Origin: Hymenobacter telluris
Lineage (GTDB): Bacteria > Bacteroidota > Bacteroidia > Cytophagales > Hymenobacteraceae
Reading direction: 5' to 3'
DNA length: 64,000 nt
Assembly: GCF_017313265.1 (NCBI RefSeq)
Contig: NZ_JAFLQZ010000001.1
Coordinates: forward strand, 248,001 to 312,000
The notes beneath the pieces are model-generated. The model did no database searches. It saw only the letters and a list, made by a program, of their open reading frames with translations, and was not told the DNA's origin. Both the position numbers and the translations under genes were made by a program. Numbering within the stretch: the stretch's first letter is position 1; every line of letters starts with the position of its first letter. Below, one piece after another: positions 6,737-16,431 of this stretch.

Positions 6737-9565
6737 ATGAAAGCACTTCGACTTTTAGGTAGCCTTTGGCTATTACTGCTCACCCCGTGGCTGGCGCAGG
6801 CCCAAGTTGTCACGGCCCAGCCCACCTTCTTTCAAGACAACACCCCTGTCACGCTCACCTTCGATGCCAGCCAGGGCAACGCCGCGCTGGCCAATTTCAC
6901 GGGCCCGGTATACATCTGGACCGGCGTTATCACCAACCTCAGCACCTCACCTTCCGACTGGAAATACGTGAAAAGCCCGTCGTTCGGTACCGCCGACCCG
7001 GCCGCTCTGATGACGCGCGACGCCACCAACCCCAACCTCTACCGCATCACGTTCACGCCCCGCACGTTTTACGGAGTGCCGGCCACCGAGCAGATGCTGA
7101 AGCTGGCCATGATTTTCAAGAATGCCGATGGCAGTACCGTCGGCCGCGGCCCCAACGGCAGCGACATTTTTGTGGATGTATTTCAAGGGGGCTTGGGTGC
7201 CCGCATTGTAACGCCCGCCGCGGGCGGCGCAACGCAGGTAGTGGCGCCGGGTGCTACGGTCAACGTAACGGGTGAGGCCTCGACGGCCGCGCAGCTTACG
7301 TTTCGGCTCAACGGCACCCAGGTAGCGCAGCAAGCTTCCGCTACCACGCTCAGCACGCCGGTTACGCTCACGCAGGCTGGCCGCAACGTGGTACGCTTCA
7401 CGGCCGTGAGCGGCACAACCACCGTATCGGACTCTTTGATTGTGCTGGTGCGGCCCACCGTAAATGTGGCGGCCTTACCAGCTGGGGCTAAAAAGGACGG
7501 CATCACCTACCTGAACGGCGGTACTTCCGTTATTCTGAGCCTTACGGCGCCCAACAAGCAGTTTGTGTACGTCCTCGGCGAATTCAACAACTGGCAGCAA
7601 ACCAGTGCCGGCTTCATGAACCGCACCGCCGATACCGACGCCGCCAATGGCCGCTGGTGGGTGCAAATCAATGGCCTCACGCCGGGCCAGGAGTATGCCT
7701 ACCAGTACGAAATCGACGGCGCCCTGCGCGTAGCCGACCCGTACTGCGAGAAGGTGCTGGACCCCAGCAACGACCGATTTATTCCGGCCATTACCTACCC
7801 CAACCTGCGCGCGTATCCCGCTGGCACCACGGGCATTGTATCGGTGTTGCAAACCAACCAGACGCCCTATCAGTGGCAGGTAAATAACTTCCAGAAGCCG
7901 GCGCGCACCGATTTAGTGGTGTACGAGCTGCACCTGCGCGACTTCATTGCCCGCCACGACTACCAAACCCTGCGCGATACGCTGGGCTACCTCCAGCGCC
8001 TGGGCGTGAACTGCATCGAGCTGATGCCGGTGAATGAGTTTGAAGGCAACGACTCCTGGGGCTACAACCCCTCGTTCTACTTCGCCCCCGATAAGTACTA
8101 CGGCACCAAGGACGCCCTGAAAAACTTCATCGACGAAGCCCACCGCCGCGGTATGGCCGTGGTGCTCGACATGGTGCTAAACCACAGCTGCGGCCAGAGC
8201 CCGATGGTGCAGATGTACTTCGACAACGGCAACCCGTCCACCACGTCGCCGTGGTTCAACCGCACTGCCACGCACCCCTACAACGTGTGCTACGACTTCA
8301 ACCACGAAAGTCCGTTTACCAAATATTTCAGCAAGCAGGTGATGACGTTCTGGTTGCAGGAATACCGCATTGATGGCTACCGGTTTGATCTAAGCAAGGG
8401 CTTCACCCAATTCAATTCCGGTTCCAATGAAGCCCTGATGGCCGCCTACGACCAGTCGCGCATCAACATCTGGCTGGACTACTACAACCACCTGGTTTCC
8501 GTTAGCCCAACGCTGTACCCCATTCTGGAGCACTTTGCCGACAACAGCGAGGAAACCGTGCTGGCCAACGCCGGCCTCATGATTTGGGGAAATTCGAACG
8601 GCCCCTACAACGAGGCTTCAATGGGCTACAACACCAATTCCAACTTCAGCAGCGGCTACTTTGGCGCCCGTAACTGGCAGTTCCCGCACCTGGTTACCTA
8701 CATGGAAAGCCACGACGAGGAGCGGACGATGTACAAGAACATCACCTTCGGCAACCAGGCGGGCGCGCCAGCCTACGATGTGCGCAACCAGGCTACCGCG
8801 CTGGCCCGGCAGGAAGCGGCGGCGGCCTTCTTCTTCACGGTGCCCGGCCCGAAAATGGTGTGGCAATTCGGGGAAGTGGGCTATGATGTGGACATCAACT
8901 TCAACGGCCGGACCGGCCAGAAGCCCATCCGCTGGAACTATTACCAGGAGGCTAACCGCCGCAAACTGTTCAACGTGTACCGCGAGCTGATTGCGTTGCG
9001 CAAAACCCAGCCGGTGTTCAAAACCGGTACGTTCACCCAGCAAGTAGGTGGTGCCACCAAGTCCATCCACCTCACCGACCCGAACCTGAGCGTGACGGTC
9101 ATCGGCAACTTCGACGTGGTAGCTCAGCCCATCAACCCCGAATTCCAGCGCACCGGCAAGTGGTACAACTACCTCACCGGCGACAGTATCACGGTAGCTA
9201 ATGCTACGGCTCCGCTTACGTTGCAGCCCGGCCAATACGCTGTATATACCTCGCGCCTCATCAAGAAAAGCACCGTGCTAGGCACAAAGGCTCGTGCCAC
9301 AGACGCCCTGCGCCTCACGGCCGCGCCCAACCCCAGCAGCACTACCGCCTTGCTCCACTACGAGCTAACCGCGCCGGCCACCGTTACAGTTACCGTGCAA
9401 AACCTATTGGGTAGCACGCTACGGACCATCAAGGTGGGTACGCGCCAGGCCACCGGCCAGCACGAACTGAATCTGCCTGTCCGGGACCTAGCCAACGGCG
9501 TGTATCTCATTCGCCTGAATGCCGGCCCGCTCACCCAAACCACCCGCTTGGTCGTGCAGCACTAA
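6737..9565 (+). CDS. T9SS-secreted GH13 alpha-amylase family enzyme
   Basis: 942-residue extracellular alpha-glucan hydrolase. Order: signal peptide 1-22 (ends WLAQAQ); two N-terminal beta domains including an Ig-like module (about 150-240); a CBM48/isoamylase-N-like domain with FVYVLGEFNNWQ (about 278); a GH13 barrel from DLVVYELHLRDF (about 393); and a C-terminal type A T9SS sorting domain (about 858-942, starting AAPNPSSTTALL). Catalytic blocks are present: MAVVLDMVLNHS, the nucleophile Asp in GYRFDLSKG (about 552), the acid Glu in PILEHF (about 597) and the stabilising Asp in MESHDEERT (about 658). The T9SS domain implies surface attachment or release. The gene converges on a sugar-kinase-like gene and shares a bidirectional terminator with it. 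Amylase versus pullulanase activity cannot be separated by eye. Confidence 0.93.
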   Translation: MKALRLLGSLWLLLLTPWLAQAQVVTAQPTFFQDNTPVTLTFDASQGNAALANFTGPVYIWTGVITNLSTSPSDWKYVKSPSFGTADPAALMTRDATNPNLYRITFTPRTFYGVPATEQMLKLAMIFKNADGSTVGRGPNGSDIFVDVFQGGLGARIVTPAAGGATQVVAPGATVNVTGEASTAAQLTFRLNGTQVAQQASATTLSTPVTLTQAGRNVVRFTAVSGTTTVSDSLIVLVRPTVNVAALPAGAKKDGITYLNGGTSVILSLTAPNKQFVYVLGEFNNWQQTSAGFMNRTADTDAANGRWWVQINGLTPGQEYAYQYEIDGALRVADPYCEKVLDPSNDRFIPAITYPNLRAYPAGTTGIVSVLQTNQTPYQWQVNNFQKPARTDLVVYELHLRDFIARHDYQTLRDTLGYLQRLGVNCIELMPVNEFEGNDSWGYNPSFYFAPDKYYGTKDALKNFIDEAHRRGMAVVLDMVLNHSCGQSPMVQMYFDNGNPSTTSPWFNRTATHPYNVCYDFNHESPFTKYFSKQVMTFWLQEYRIDGYRFDLSKGFTQFNSGSNEALMAAYDQSRINIWLDYYNHLVSVSPTLYPILEHFADNSEETVLANAGLMIWGNSNGPYNEASMGYNTNSNFSSGYFGARNWQFPHLVTYMESHDEERTMYKNITFGNQAGAPAYDVRNQATALARQEAAAAFFFTVPGPKMVWQFGEVGYDVDINFNGRTGQKPIRWNYYQEANRRKLFNVYRELIALRKTQPVFKTGTFTQQVGGATKSIHLTDPNLSVTVIGNFDVVAQPINPEFQRTGKWYNYLTGDSITVANATAPLTLQPGQYAVYTSRLIKKSTVLGTKARATDALRLTAAPNPSSTTALLHYELTAPATVTVTVQNLLGSTLRTIKVGTRQATGQHELNLPVRDLANGVYLIRLNAGPLTQTTRLVVQH

Positions 9566-9602
9566 GTTTTAGTGCTTAGAAAACTGGCAATAGTCATTAC
9601 CC

Positions 9603-9714
9603 GAACGATGTAGAGACGCGACACTTCGCGTCTCAGTGTTGCTGAGGTTGTTTACCCTGGTTATCCAAATGGCGCAGACGCCGAGACGCGAAGTGTCGCG
9701 TCTCTACATCGTTC
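9603..9714. repeat. Perfect 32 bp inverted repeat (GAGACGCG family)
   Basis: Arms 9603-9634 and 9683-9714 are perfect reverse complements over 32 bp with a 48 bp loop. Each arm itself contains a smaller palindrome, GAGACGCG-6 bp-CGCGTCTC, so several hairpins are possible. It lies in the gap between the convergent amylase and kinase genes, just before the shared terminator. Confidence 0.9.
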
Positions 9715-9734
9715 AGACAAAGGCTGTAAATACA

Positions 9735-9768
9735 AAAAGGCCCAATTCCATCAGGAATTGGGCCTTTT
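9735..9768. terminator. Bidirectional intrinsic terminator
   Basis: Perfect 15 bp stem (AAAAGGCCCAATTCC) with a 4 nt loop and A/T runs on both sides. It serves the amylase gene from the left and the sugar-kinase-like gene from the right. Confidence 0.9.
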
Positions 9769-9801
9769 CTTTAACAATCAATATCAGAGCAAAGTAGCCT
9801 A

Positions 9802-9829
9802 CTAAGCACTAAGCACTAAGCACTAAGCC
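9802..9829. repeat. Tandem heptamer (CTAAGCA)3-CTAAGCC
   Basis: Four head-to-tail copies of CTAAGCA, the last changed to CTAAGCC. The last copy supplies the TAG stop codon of the sugar-kinase-like gene on the minus strand. The same word, read as TGCTTAG, is the building block of the inverted repeats at 42389-42510 and 58002-58119. Confidence 0.85.
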
Positions 9830-10671
9830 AGCTTGCTTTCGTGGTACGATACCAGGTCGTCGATAGGGGAGCGGATGATTTTGCCGACTTCCATACCGTG
9901 GTTGCGGGCCGCCTGGGCCAGCGCGTCGCGGAAGTTGTAGCCCACCGAGCCGATGCAGTTGAAAGTGTACTGCTGGTAGTCGGGATAATGCACTACCAGG
10001 TTGTCGAAGAAGGTTTCGAAGCCTTGCAGCACAATTTCGCGGCAGTAGCTGATGTTGTTGTGGTCGTAGGCGAACTTGGCGAAGCTGGCCAGAAAGCGGT
10101 TCGGCAGCGGCTGGTTGTAAAGCCGGTCGATAACGTCTTCGCGGGTGAGGTTGAATTCCTGCTTGAAGATTTCCTGCAAGCCATCAGGTAGCAAACCGCG
10201 CAGATAGTCGCGCAGCAGGCGCTTGCCAATAAACGAGCCTGAACCTTCGTCGCCGAGGAAGTAGCCCAATGAATCCACGTTATACGTGATTTTTTCGCCG
10301 TCGTAAAGGCAGGAGTTGGTGCCAGTACCCAGGATGGCCGCAAAGCCGGGCTTGTCGCCGAGTAAGGCGTGAGCTGCGGCCAGCAGGTCTTCGGCCACTT
10401 GGGCTTTGCAGTTCGGAAAAACTTGGCGCATGGCCGCGGCTACCCGTTCGGCCTTCTCCGCATTCGATACGCCCGCACCATAGTAATATACTTGCGTTAC
10501 TTCCTCACGCGGGAGCGTATCAGGCAGATTTTTATCGAGCGACGCCGCAATGGTTTCGGTGCCTACAAAATCGGGGTTGTACCCTTCGGTATTAAAAAAC
10601 ACCCGGTTTCCGGTTCCATCAAGTTGGCACCAGTTGGTTTTAGTCGAGCCGCCGTCGGCAATTAGAATCAT
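9823..10671 (-). CDS. BadF/BadG-type ATPase, N-acetylglucosamine kinase-like
   Basis: 282-residue ASKHA-fold kinase. The phosphate-1 loop is DGGSTKTNW at 5-13. The adenosine and second phosphate regions appear as ILGTGTNSCLYDG (about 117-129) and LGYFLGDEGSGSFIGKRLL (about 137-155), a signature of eukaryote-type N-acetylglucosamine kinases and BadF-family proteins. The ATG at 10671 is preferred to the upstream one at 10698 because the kinase fold starts at MILIADGG. The product should be cytoplasmic and phosphorylate an amino sugar or related hexose. It sits just downstream of the SusCDE genes but a terminator separates them. A link to cell-wall amino-sugar salvage is an inference. Confidence 0.82.
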   Translation of the reverse strand: MILIADGGSTKTNWCQLDGTGNRVFFNTEGYNPDFVGTETIAASLDKNLPDTLPREEVTQVYYYGAGVSNAEKAERVAAAMRQVFPNCKAQVAEDLLAAAHALLGDKPGFAAILGTGTNSCLYDGEKITYNVDSLGYFLGDEGSGSFIGKRLLRDYLRGLLPDGLQEIFKQEFNLTREDVIDRLYNQPLPNRFLASFAKFAYDHNNISYCREIVLQGFETFFDNLVVHYPDYQQYTFNCIGSVGYNFRDALAQAARNHGMEVGKIIRSPIDDLVSYHESKLA

Positions 10672-10808
10672 GAGCGTGGGAAGAAAAGGGTGAGACAAAC
10701 AACCAGCTTTACTCTAGAGAAGCTGAAGAGGATGCTGCGCGAAAGTACAGGATGTGCGCACTTTCGCAACTATAGTCGGCAGACAGTGCTGCTACGAAGC
10801 ATAGCATA

Positions 10809-10839
10809 AAAAAGGCCACTACGAAGCAGTGGCCTTTTT
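10809..10839 (-). terminator. Intrinsic terminator after the SusE gene
   Basis: 12 bp perfect stem (AAAAAGGCCACT / AGTGGCCTTTTT) with a 7 nt loop, 22 bp beyond the stop codon of the SusE-like gene. It has A/T tracts on both sides and probably ends the SusC-SusD-SusE transcript. Confidence 0.85.
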
Positions 10840-10861
10840 CAAGAAGTTTACTCGTAACCGT

Positions 10862-11656
10862 TTACTGACTCAACGTGTAAGTCATGGTAGCCAGGTTCAG
10901 CGTAATTGTATAGGTGCCGGTCGTTGGCACCGTAATGTTGTTGCCACCGGAGTTCAACGGACCAGTACCGCTGGCATTGCGGGCGGTGTTGGATCCGTAG
11001 TTGGTGCCCCAGTCGTTGTTGAGGCGAAATTTAAATTCACCGGCATTCAGGACGCGCGTCACTTTATAGGTTCTCGAGTCGCAGTTGTAGGTGAGTGGAA
11101 CGTCTGTGTTCCAATCAACGCCGGCAGGACCAATGATAGACCACCGGTCAGAGTTTGGGGGCAAGCATACTGTGTAACCAGTTGCAGTAAGTGCTACGGG
11201 GGCCGAAGTGAAAGAATTGTTGCTACCAGAGTTGATTACGGTAGCCAGGCGCACCTGAACGGGAGTAGCTGTTCCGGGCGTTACGCCAATAGTGGTAAGA
11301 GCCGTGTTAAGCTGTTCTACTGTTACGGCGGTGGTAGGGCCGTTACCAGCCGGAATTGAAGCCGGAGCCCCAAAGCTGTTATCCGGCGTAGAAACCTGGA
11401 GCACGTAGCTCACGGTTGGTGCGTATGGATTGTCGGTATTCTGCCAGTTGAAAGACGAAACCGGGGTCCAGGTGTAGGTGACGGCCGTTTGGGCGCTGTT
11501 GGCCTGCTGCAATACTACCGTGTTGGTAGAAGCGCTAAGCGTAGGCAGGTTGGCAGGCGTCAGGGTTACCTGATCCTCGTCTTTATCGCAAGACGTCAGC
11601 GTGATGGCAGCCAGCGCGAACAAACCCGCGGCAGCCTGAGTGAACCACTTTTTCAT
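10862..11656 (-). CDS. SusE-like outer-membrane glycan-binding lipoprotein
   Basis: 264 residues from the ATG at 11656; the open frame runs 11 codons further upstream but the lipoprotein signal starts here. The signal MKKWFTQAAAGLFALAAI ends at a lipobox with Cys23, followed by DKDED, an acidic patch of the kind that directs Bacteroidota lipoproteins to the cell surface. The N-terminal half is a SusE Ig-like domain (about 34-150: YTWTPVSSFNWQN, SYVLQVSTPDN). The C-terminal half is a beta-sandwich of SusE/SusF type (WSIIGPAGVDWNTDVPLTY, EFKFRLNNDWGTNYG, TYTITLNLATMTYTL) with exposed Trp residues suited to glycan binding. Last gene of the SusC-SusD-SusE operon, 98 bp after SusD. Confidence 0.85.
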   Translation of the reverse strand: MKKWFTQAAAGLFALAAITLTSCDKDEDQVTLTPANLPTLSASTNTVVLQQANSAQTAVTYTWTPVSSFNWQNTDNPYAPTVSYVLQVSTPDNSFGAPASIPAGNGPTTAVTVEQLNTALTTIGVTPGTATPVQVRLATVINSGSNNSFTSAPVALTATGYTVCLPPNSDRWSIIGPAGVDWNTDVPLTYNCDSRTYKVTRVLNAGEFKFRLNNDWGTNYGSNTARNASGTGPLNSGGNNITVPTTGTYTITLNLATMTYTLSQ

Positions 11657-11753
11657 GACTAAAAAATCTGTTGGGAAGGTGGGAATCAAGAAAATTGAGC
11701 TGCCCTTCCGATTAGCTCAACGGCAACCCGGAAAGGCAGCTACTCACTCTCTG

Positions 11754-13367
11754 TTAGTTGTAACCGGGGTTCTGTACCAGGTTCGGGTTAACGCTGATGT
11801 CGGCAACCGGAATCGGGAACAGGTTGCGGGAGTTGTCTACGGCACGGCCGGCTGCTACCCCACCTTTCCAGGGCCACAGGTAAGCCGACGTGGTGAAGCG
11901 GCCGTACCGGATAAGGTCGGTGCGGCGGGTAGCTTCCCAGAACAACTCGCGGGAACGTTCGTTGAGTAGGAAGTCCAGCGTAAGTTGCGCAGCGGTGATG
12001 TTGCCAGCCGGGGTGTTTTTGAAGGCGCGCGTGCGTACCAAGTTCACGTAGGTCAGCGCCAGGTTCTGGTCGCCGCCGCCCCGCAGTGCTGCTTCGGCGT
12101 ACATCAGGTACACGTCAGCCAAACGGAACATCGGGAAGTCGGTGTCCACAAAAGTCAGGTCGGTGCCAGTTACACCCGTCGAAGAAACGTTCTTGAACTT
12201 GATAGGCACGTAGCCATTCGAGAACGTAGTCAAGGAAGCAATTTCCAGCGTCTGGCCACCCGTTACAAACTTGCCACGGGTGTCAGCAGCCGTATCCGGG
12301 AACTGGCGCCACAGGCTAGACGTGGTGCGGATACCGCCCCAGCCACCGTTGATGCCGTAGCGCGCCGGGTTCCAGTTGGCATCGGCGGTGCCAGCCACAG
12401 CCGCGTGCGTCAGGAAGGTAGTGCCACCATAGGTTTGGGTGTTCTTGCCATCGTACACAATCGGGAAGATAATTTCCCGGCTGGTGTTGTTGTTGGTCCG
12501 GAACAGGTTGGCATACTGTGGCGTCAGAGAATAGAAACCATTATCGATGATACGCTTGGCGTAGGTGGCGCAGTCGTTGTAGCGAGCCGTACCCGTGTAC
12601 ACCTGGGCATTCAGATACAGCTTGGCCAGCAAGGTCCAGGCGGCAGCTTGGTCGGCACGACCGTAGCGGTTCTGGCCGGGAGCCAGTAGTTCGCCGTCAA
12701 TGGCTTTCAGCTCCGACTCGATGTAGGCAAATAGCTCGGCGCGGTTGGTTTGCCGGGGTGGTGTAGTGCCCCCAATTTCGTCGTTTTCAGTAGCGAAAGG
12801 TACGTTGCCGTACAAGTCCAGCGCGTGGTAGTACGACAAAGCCCGCAGGAAGCGCACCTCGGCCCGGTAGGCTTTCACTGCATCAGCATCGGCGCCGGTA
12901 ATGCCCCGCTCACTGAGTTTGGCGTCGGTAGCTTCGGCCAGGAAGCCGTTGCACAGCGTTACTTCGTACAGAATACGGCTGTAAAGGCCCCGGATCAGCA
13001 CCCCGCTCGGAGTCCAGTTCATCAGGTGCCAGTCCTGCACGCCAGGGTCACCCCACTGGATTACCGCTTCGTCGGTGGTGAGTTCCTGGGCGCTCCACAA
13101 CTGACGGATATAGTCGGAAGTACCTTGGTCGATACCCTGGATGTCACCGGTAGTAGCATCGGGGCCCTGGCCGCCCGTTACGGCGAAACCACTGTATACC
13201 TTAGCGGCTACTGCTTCGTAGCCCGCCCGGTCTTTGTACACGGTAGCCGTGCTGAGGTCGTATTTAGGAACACGGTCCAGGTCGTCGGTGCAGGAAGTAG
13301 TGGCCGCCAACGACGAAGAAACCAATGCTAGGGCCAGCATACGGCCCGTAATGTTCTTCTTTTTCAT
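11754..13367 (-). CDS. SusD/RagB family nutrient-binding lipoprotein
   Basis: 537 residues. The lipoprotein signal has Cys26 in the context SLAATTSCTDDLD, again with an acidic surface-export patch. The body shows the SusD pattern: N-terminal helical region with TPR-like repeats (AEVRFLRALSYYHALDLYGNVPF, about 167-190, is the classic SusD motif) and the C-terminal SusD helices ending in FLLNERSRELFWEATRRTDLIRYGRF (about 455-480). SusD proteins cap the SusC barrel and capture oligosaccharides at the surface. The gene lies 20 bp downstream of SusC and 98 bp upstream of SusE, in one operon. Confidence 0.96.
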   Translation of the reverse strand: MKKKNITGRMLALALVSSSLAATTSCTDDLDRVPKYDLSTATVYKDRAGYEAVAAKVYSGFAVTGGQGPDATTGDIQGIDQGTSDYIRQLWSAQELTTDEAVIQWGDPGVQDWHLMNWTPSGVLIRGLYSRILYEVTLCNGFLAEATDAKLSERGITGADADAVKAYRAEVRFLRALSYYHALDLYGNVPFATENDEIGGTTPPRQTNRAELFAYIESELKAIDGELLAPGQNRYGRADQAAAWTLLAKLYLNAQVYTGTARYNDCATYAKRIIDNGFYSLTPQYANLFRTNNNTSREIIFPIVYDGKNTQTYGGTTFLTHAAVAGTADANWNPARYGINGGWGGIRTTSSLWRQFPDTAADTRGKFVTGGQTLEIASLTTFSNGYVPIKFKNVSSTGVTGTDLTFVDTDFPMFRLADVYLMYAEAALRGGGDQNLALTYVNLVRTRAFKNTPAGNITAAQLTLDFLLNERSRELFWEATRRTDLIRYGRFTTSAYLWPWKGGVAAGRAVDNSRNLFPIPVADISVNPNLVQNPGYN

Positions 13368-13386
13368 ATAACTAAAGATGGGACTT

Positions 13387-16300
13387 TTACAGGCCTATGT
13401 TGAGGCCGAAAGAGAAGGTGCGCGGCCGAGGATATACGTTGTTGTCAACACCGTTGAAAATCTCGGGGTCGAGGCCGGTGTACTTGGTTGCCAGGAAAGC
13501 ATTCTGTACAGCAAACGTCAGCCGCAGCGTGCCTTTGTCTTGGAAGATGCTGCCCACGTTGTAGCCCAGTGTTACGTTTTCCATACGTAGGAAAGAACCG
13601 TTCTGGATGTAGTAGTTGGACGAGTAGCGCTCCTGCGTGGTGTTCGAGAAACCAGTGAAGTTGGCGTCGGTCGTTACGTTGGAAACAAAGTTGGTCGAAC
13701 CGTTGATACCCTGATAGTTACCGTTGCCCGAATTTACGTTGTTGTACACGTAGTTGCCGAGTAGGCTACGCAGCGTGAAGCTCAGGTTGAACTTGTCGTA
13801 CGACATGTTGGAGCTGAAGCCAAGAATGACTTTAGGAGCCGACTGCTTGAAGAGCGTGCGGTCGTTGTTGTTCACAAGACCGTCGCCGTTGACATCAGCG
13901 TACACATCCTGCAAAGGCTTACCGTTCTCGTCGTATACCTGCTTGTATACATAGAACGCCGACGAAGGTGCGCCGATGCTGTAGATACCGATGTTGGTGC
14001 CGGTACCACCCGAAATGCCCGTGTTTTCGATGCCTGCGAAGCCAGGAGCCTGACGGCCCAGCGACAGTACTTTATTGATATTGTAGGTGCCGTTGGCATT
14101 CAAATCCCACTTGAAACGCTCCCCTTGAATTGGGCTGGCGTTTAGGTTCACTTCAATACCCTTGTTCTCCAGCGAGCCTACGTTGGATACGAGCTGGTTG
14201 GTGTAGTTGGTGAGCAGCGGAATTGGAATAACAGCCAGCAGATCTTTGGTCTTACGGTAGTAAGCATCCACCGAGCCGTTGAGCTTGCCATCCAGGAAAC
14301 CGAAGTCGATACCAGCGTTATAGGTGGTAGTTTGTTCCCACTTCAGGTTGCGGTTGAAGCCCTGGGGCGAGTAAGGCGAGTAATACTCATAAGCACCCGA
14401 AGTGCGGTTAAAGTAGCTGTACTGAGCGGTTGGCACGTTCAGCGCATAGCGCTGAATGTAAGGATAGTCGCTACCGGCAGCGGCTACTACGTCCTGCTGG
14501 CCGGTGATGCCGTAGCCTACGCGCAGTTTCAGGTCCGAGAAAGTGGAGTTGTCTTTCAGGAAAGACTCTTCCTTGAGGCGCCAGGCAAACGAGCCAGCCG
14601 GGAACAGGGCGTTGCGGTTGTCGGGGGAGAAGCGCGAAGAAGCGTCGTTACGCAGTGTACCGGTGAAGATATACCGGTCTTTGAGCGTGAGGTTGGCGCG
14701 GCCGTAGTACGAGAGAATGGTGTACTGCGTGTAGAATGGGTTGGCAGCAGCAGCCCGGAACAACGAGCCATCAGCCAGGAAAGTAGCGTAAGCAGGTTCT
14801 TCACGCTGGAAATCCTGGTACGAATAACCAGCCAGCAATTCCAGACGGGTAGCCGTGCCCAACTGCTTGGTATAGTTCAAATACGTTTCCAACAGCTTGT
14901 TGTCGCTATTTTGTGCGTACTGATTGAACGAGCCACCGCGGGAGGTGGTGTTTCTAGGATCGAGAGGAACGTTGAAGTAGGCGCTGGCAGCGTTGGCATC
15001 AACAAACTTGGAGCCATTGCTACGCGTGATGTCGTAGCCCACGTTCACGTTGGCGTGCAGATCGGTGAGGAACGGCAGAGCGTAATCGAGCTGAAGGTTA
15101 CCGATGCTGCGCTTTACCGTGCTACGGTCGCGCACCAGGTTGAGCAGGGCCAGCGGGTTGCGGGGTACGTTCTGCTGCGGTACGCCACCTGCGCTTTGCA
15201 GGTACTCGAAGTAGCCGCCGTTCAGAGCTTCGTTGTTGTTGAATACCGGCTGGGTTGGGTCGAAGGCCAGAGCAGAGCCAATAGCGCCGGCGTCAGCAAA
15301 GTTGTTGTCGATCCACGAGCCTTTCACGTTCAGGTTTACGCGCAAGGTGTTGTTGAGCAGCACGGGGTTCAAGCTCAGCGAGCCAGTGTTCCGGATGAGG
15401 CGGTTGGTGAGCAGCAAACCCTGCTGCGACAAGTTGCCATACGATGCCCGGAACGGCAGTTTACCTACCGCACCAGTCAAGCTCACGGTGTTGTCGTAGC
15501 TCATGGCCGACCGGAAAATTTCGTCCTGCCAGTTGGTGTTGGCCGAGCCAAGCAGGCTGGTTTTGCTAGGGGCAATCCGGCCTACGGTTGCGCGGAACTC
15601 ATCGGCCGACAACACATCCACTGAGTTGTAGCGACGCGAAAGGGAAGTCTGCGAGTTCACACCTACCGTTAATTTCTCGCCTGATACCCCTTTTTTGGTG
15701 GTAATCAGGATAACCCCGTTGGAAGCGCGCGACCCGTAAATGGCAGTAGCCGAGGCATCTTTCAGAACGGTGTAGGTTTCGATGTCATTGGGGTTGATGA
15801 GGCTGAGCGGGTTAGCCGAGCCACGAACCGCCGCGTTATCAACGGGCACACCATCAATTACAATGAGTGGGTCGTTGCTGGCGTTGAGCGACGAGCCCCC
15901 CCGGATACGGATGGTAGTAGCGGCACCGGGCTGGCCACCGCCGGTGGTGATTTGCACACCAGCTACTTTGCCCTGAATCAATTGCTCTGGGTTGGTAACC
16001 TGGCCTTGCACGAAATCTTTCGACGATACCGTGGTCAAAGAGCCGGTTACGTCCTGCCGCCGCTGCGTACCGTACCCGATTACTACGGCTTCATTGAGCA
16101 GAGTGGTATTCTCGTTCAGGGTAACGTTGCCCAGCGCTGCGTTTTGGCCGCTTACCGTGGTAAAGGGCTGACGGGTAGTGGTGAAGCCGACGTAGGATAT
16201 TACCAGCACGTGCGGACCCGCTGGAATATTCTGAATAGAGAAGGTGCCATCCATGTTGGTTGAATTGCCAAGCGTGGTGCCTTCAATGAGAGTGGTAACG

Positions 16301-16431
16301 CCGGGCAGTCCTTCGCCCTTCTCATCGACGACGCGGCCACTTACGGAGCCAGTTTGGGCGAAAGCGCCCGTGAAACCGGCACACACAAACAATAGCAAAA
16401 ACAATAGTTTTGCCAGGTAGGGGTGTTTCAT
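13387..16431 (-). CDS. SusC/RagA family TonB-dependent receptor
   Basis: 1014 residues from the ATG at 16431; an in-frame codon 31 positions upstream is rejected because the signal peptide MKHPYLAKLLFLLLFVCAGF starts here. Then come a carboxypeptidase-regulatory-like domain (about 27-112, GSVSGRVVDEKGEGLPGVTT), the SusC signature region (VVIGYGTQRRQDVTGSLTTV), a plug domain (about 120-230, IRIRGGSSLNASNDPLIVID) and a long beta-barrel ending in an aromatic-rich strand (RPRTFSFGLNIGL). It imports oligosaccharides across the outer membrane using TonB energy together with the SusD lid. First gene of the operon; a LacI-like box lies 190 bp upstream. Confidence 0.96.
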   Translation of the reverse strand: MKHPYLAKLLFLLLFVCAGFTGAFAQTGSVSGRVVDEKGEGLPGVTTLIEGTTLGNSTNMDGTFSIQNIPAGPHVLVISYVGFTTTRQPFTTVSGQNAALGNVTLNENTTLLNEAVVIGYGTQRRQDVTGSLTTVSSKDFVQGQVTNPEQLIQGKVAGVQITTGGGQPGAATTIRIRGGSSLNASNDPLIVIDGVPVDNAAVRGSANPLSLINPNDIETYTVLKDASATAIYGSRASNGVILITTKKGVSGEKLTVGVNSQTSLSRRYNSVDVLSADEFRATVGRIAPSKTSLLGSANTNWQDEIFRSAMSYDNTVSLTGAVGKLPFRASYGNLSQQGLLLTNRLIRNTGSLSLNPVLLNNTLRVNLNVKGSWIDNNFADAGAIGSALAFDPTQPVFNNNEALNGGYFEYLQSAGGVPQQNVPRNPLALLNLVRDRSTVKRSIGNLQLDYALPFLTDLHANVNVGYDITRSNGSKFVDANAASAYFNVPLDPRNTTSRGGSFNQYAQNSDNKLLETYLNYTKQLGTATRLELLAGYSYQDFQREEPAYATFLADGSLFRAAAANPFYTQYTILSYYGRANLTLKDRYIFTGTLRNDASSRFSPDNRNALFPAGSFAWRLKEESFLKDNSTFSDLKLRVGYGITGQQDVVAAAGSDYPYIQRYALNVPTAQYSYFNRTSGAYEYYSPYSPQGFNRNLKWEQTTTYNAGIDFGFLDGKLNGSVDAYYRKTKDLLAVIPIPLLTNYTNQLVSNVGSLENKGIEVNLNASPIQGERFKWDLNANGTYNINKVLSLGRQAPGFAGIENTGISGGTGTNIGIYSIGAPSSAFYVYKQVYDENGKPLQDVYADVNGDGLVNNNDRTLFKQSAPKVILGFSSNMSYDKFNLSFTLRSLLGNYVYNNVNSGNGNYQGINGSTNFVSNVTTDANFTGFSNTTQERYSSNYYIQNGSFLRMENVTLGYNVGSIFQDKGTLRLTFAVQNAFLATKYTGLDPEIFNGVDNNVYPRPRTFSFGLNIGL

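Noticed and set aside
6737..9565. Treating the GH13 amylase as part of the SusCDE locus
   Set aside because: It is on the opposite strand, beyond a bidirectional terminator and the kinase gene, has no AAACGTT box upstream, and starch would not match the GH53 galactanase of the locus.
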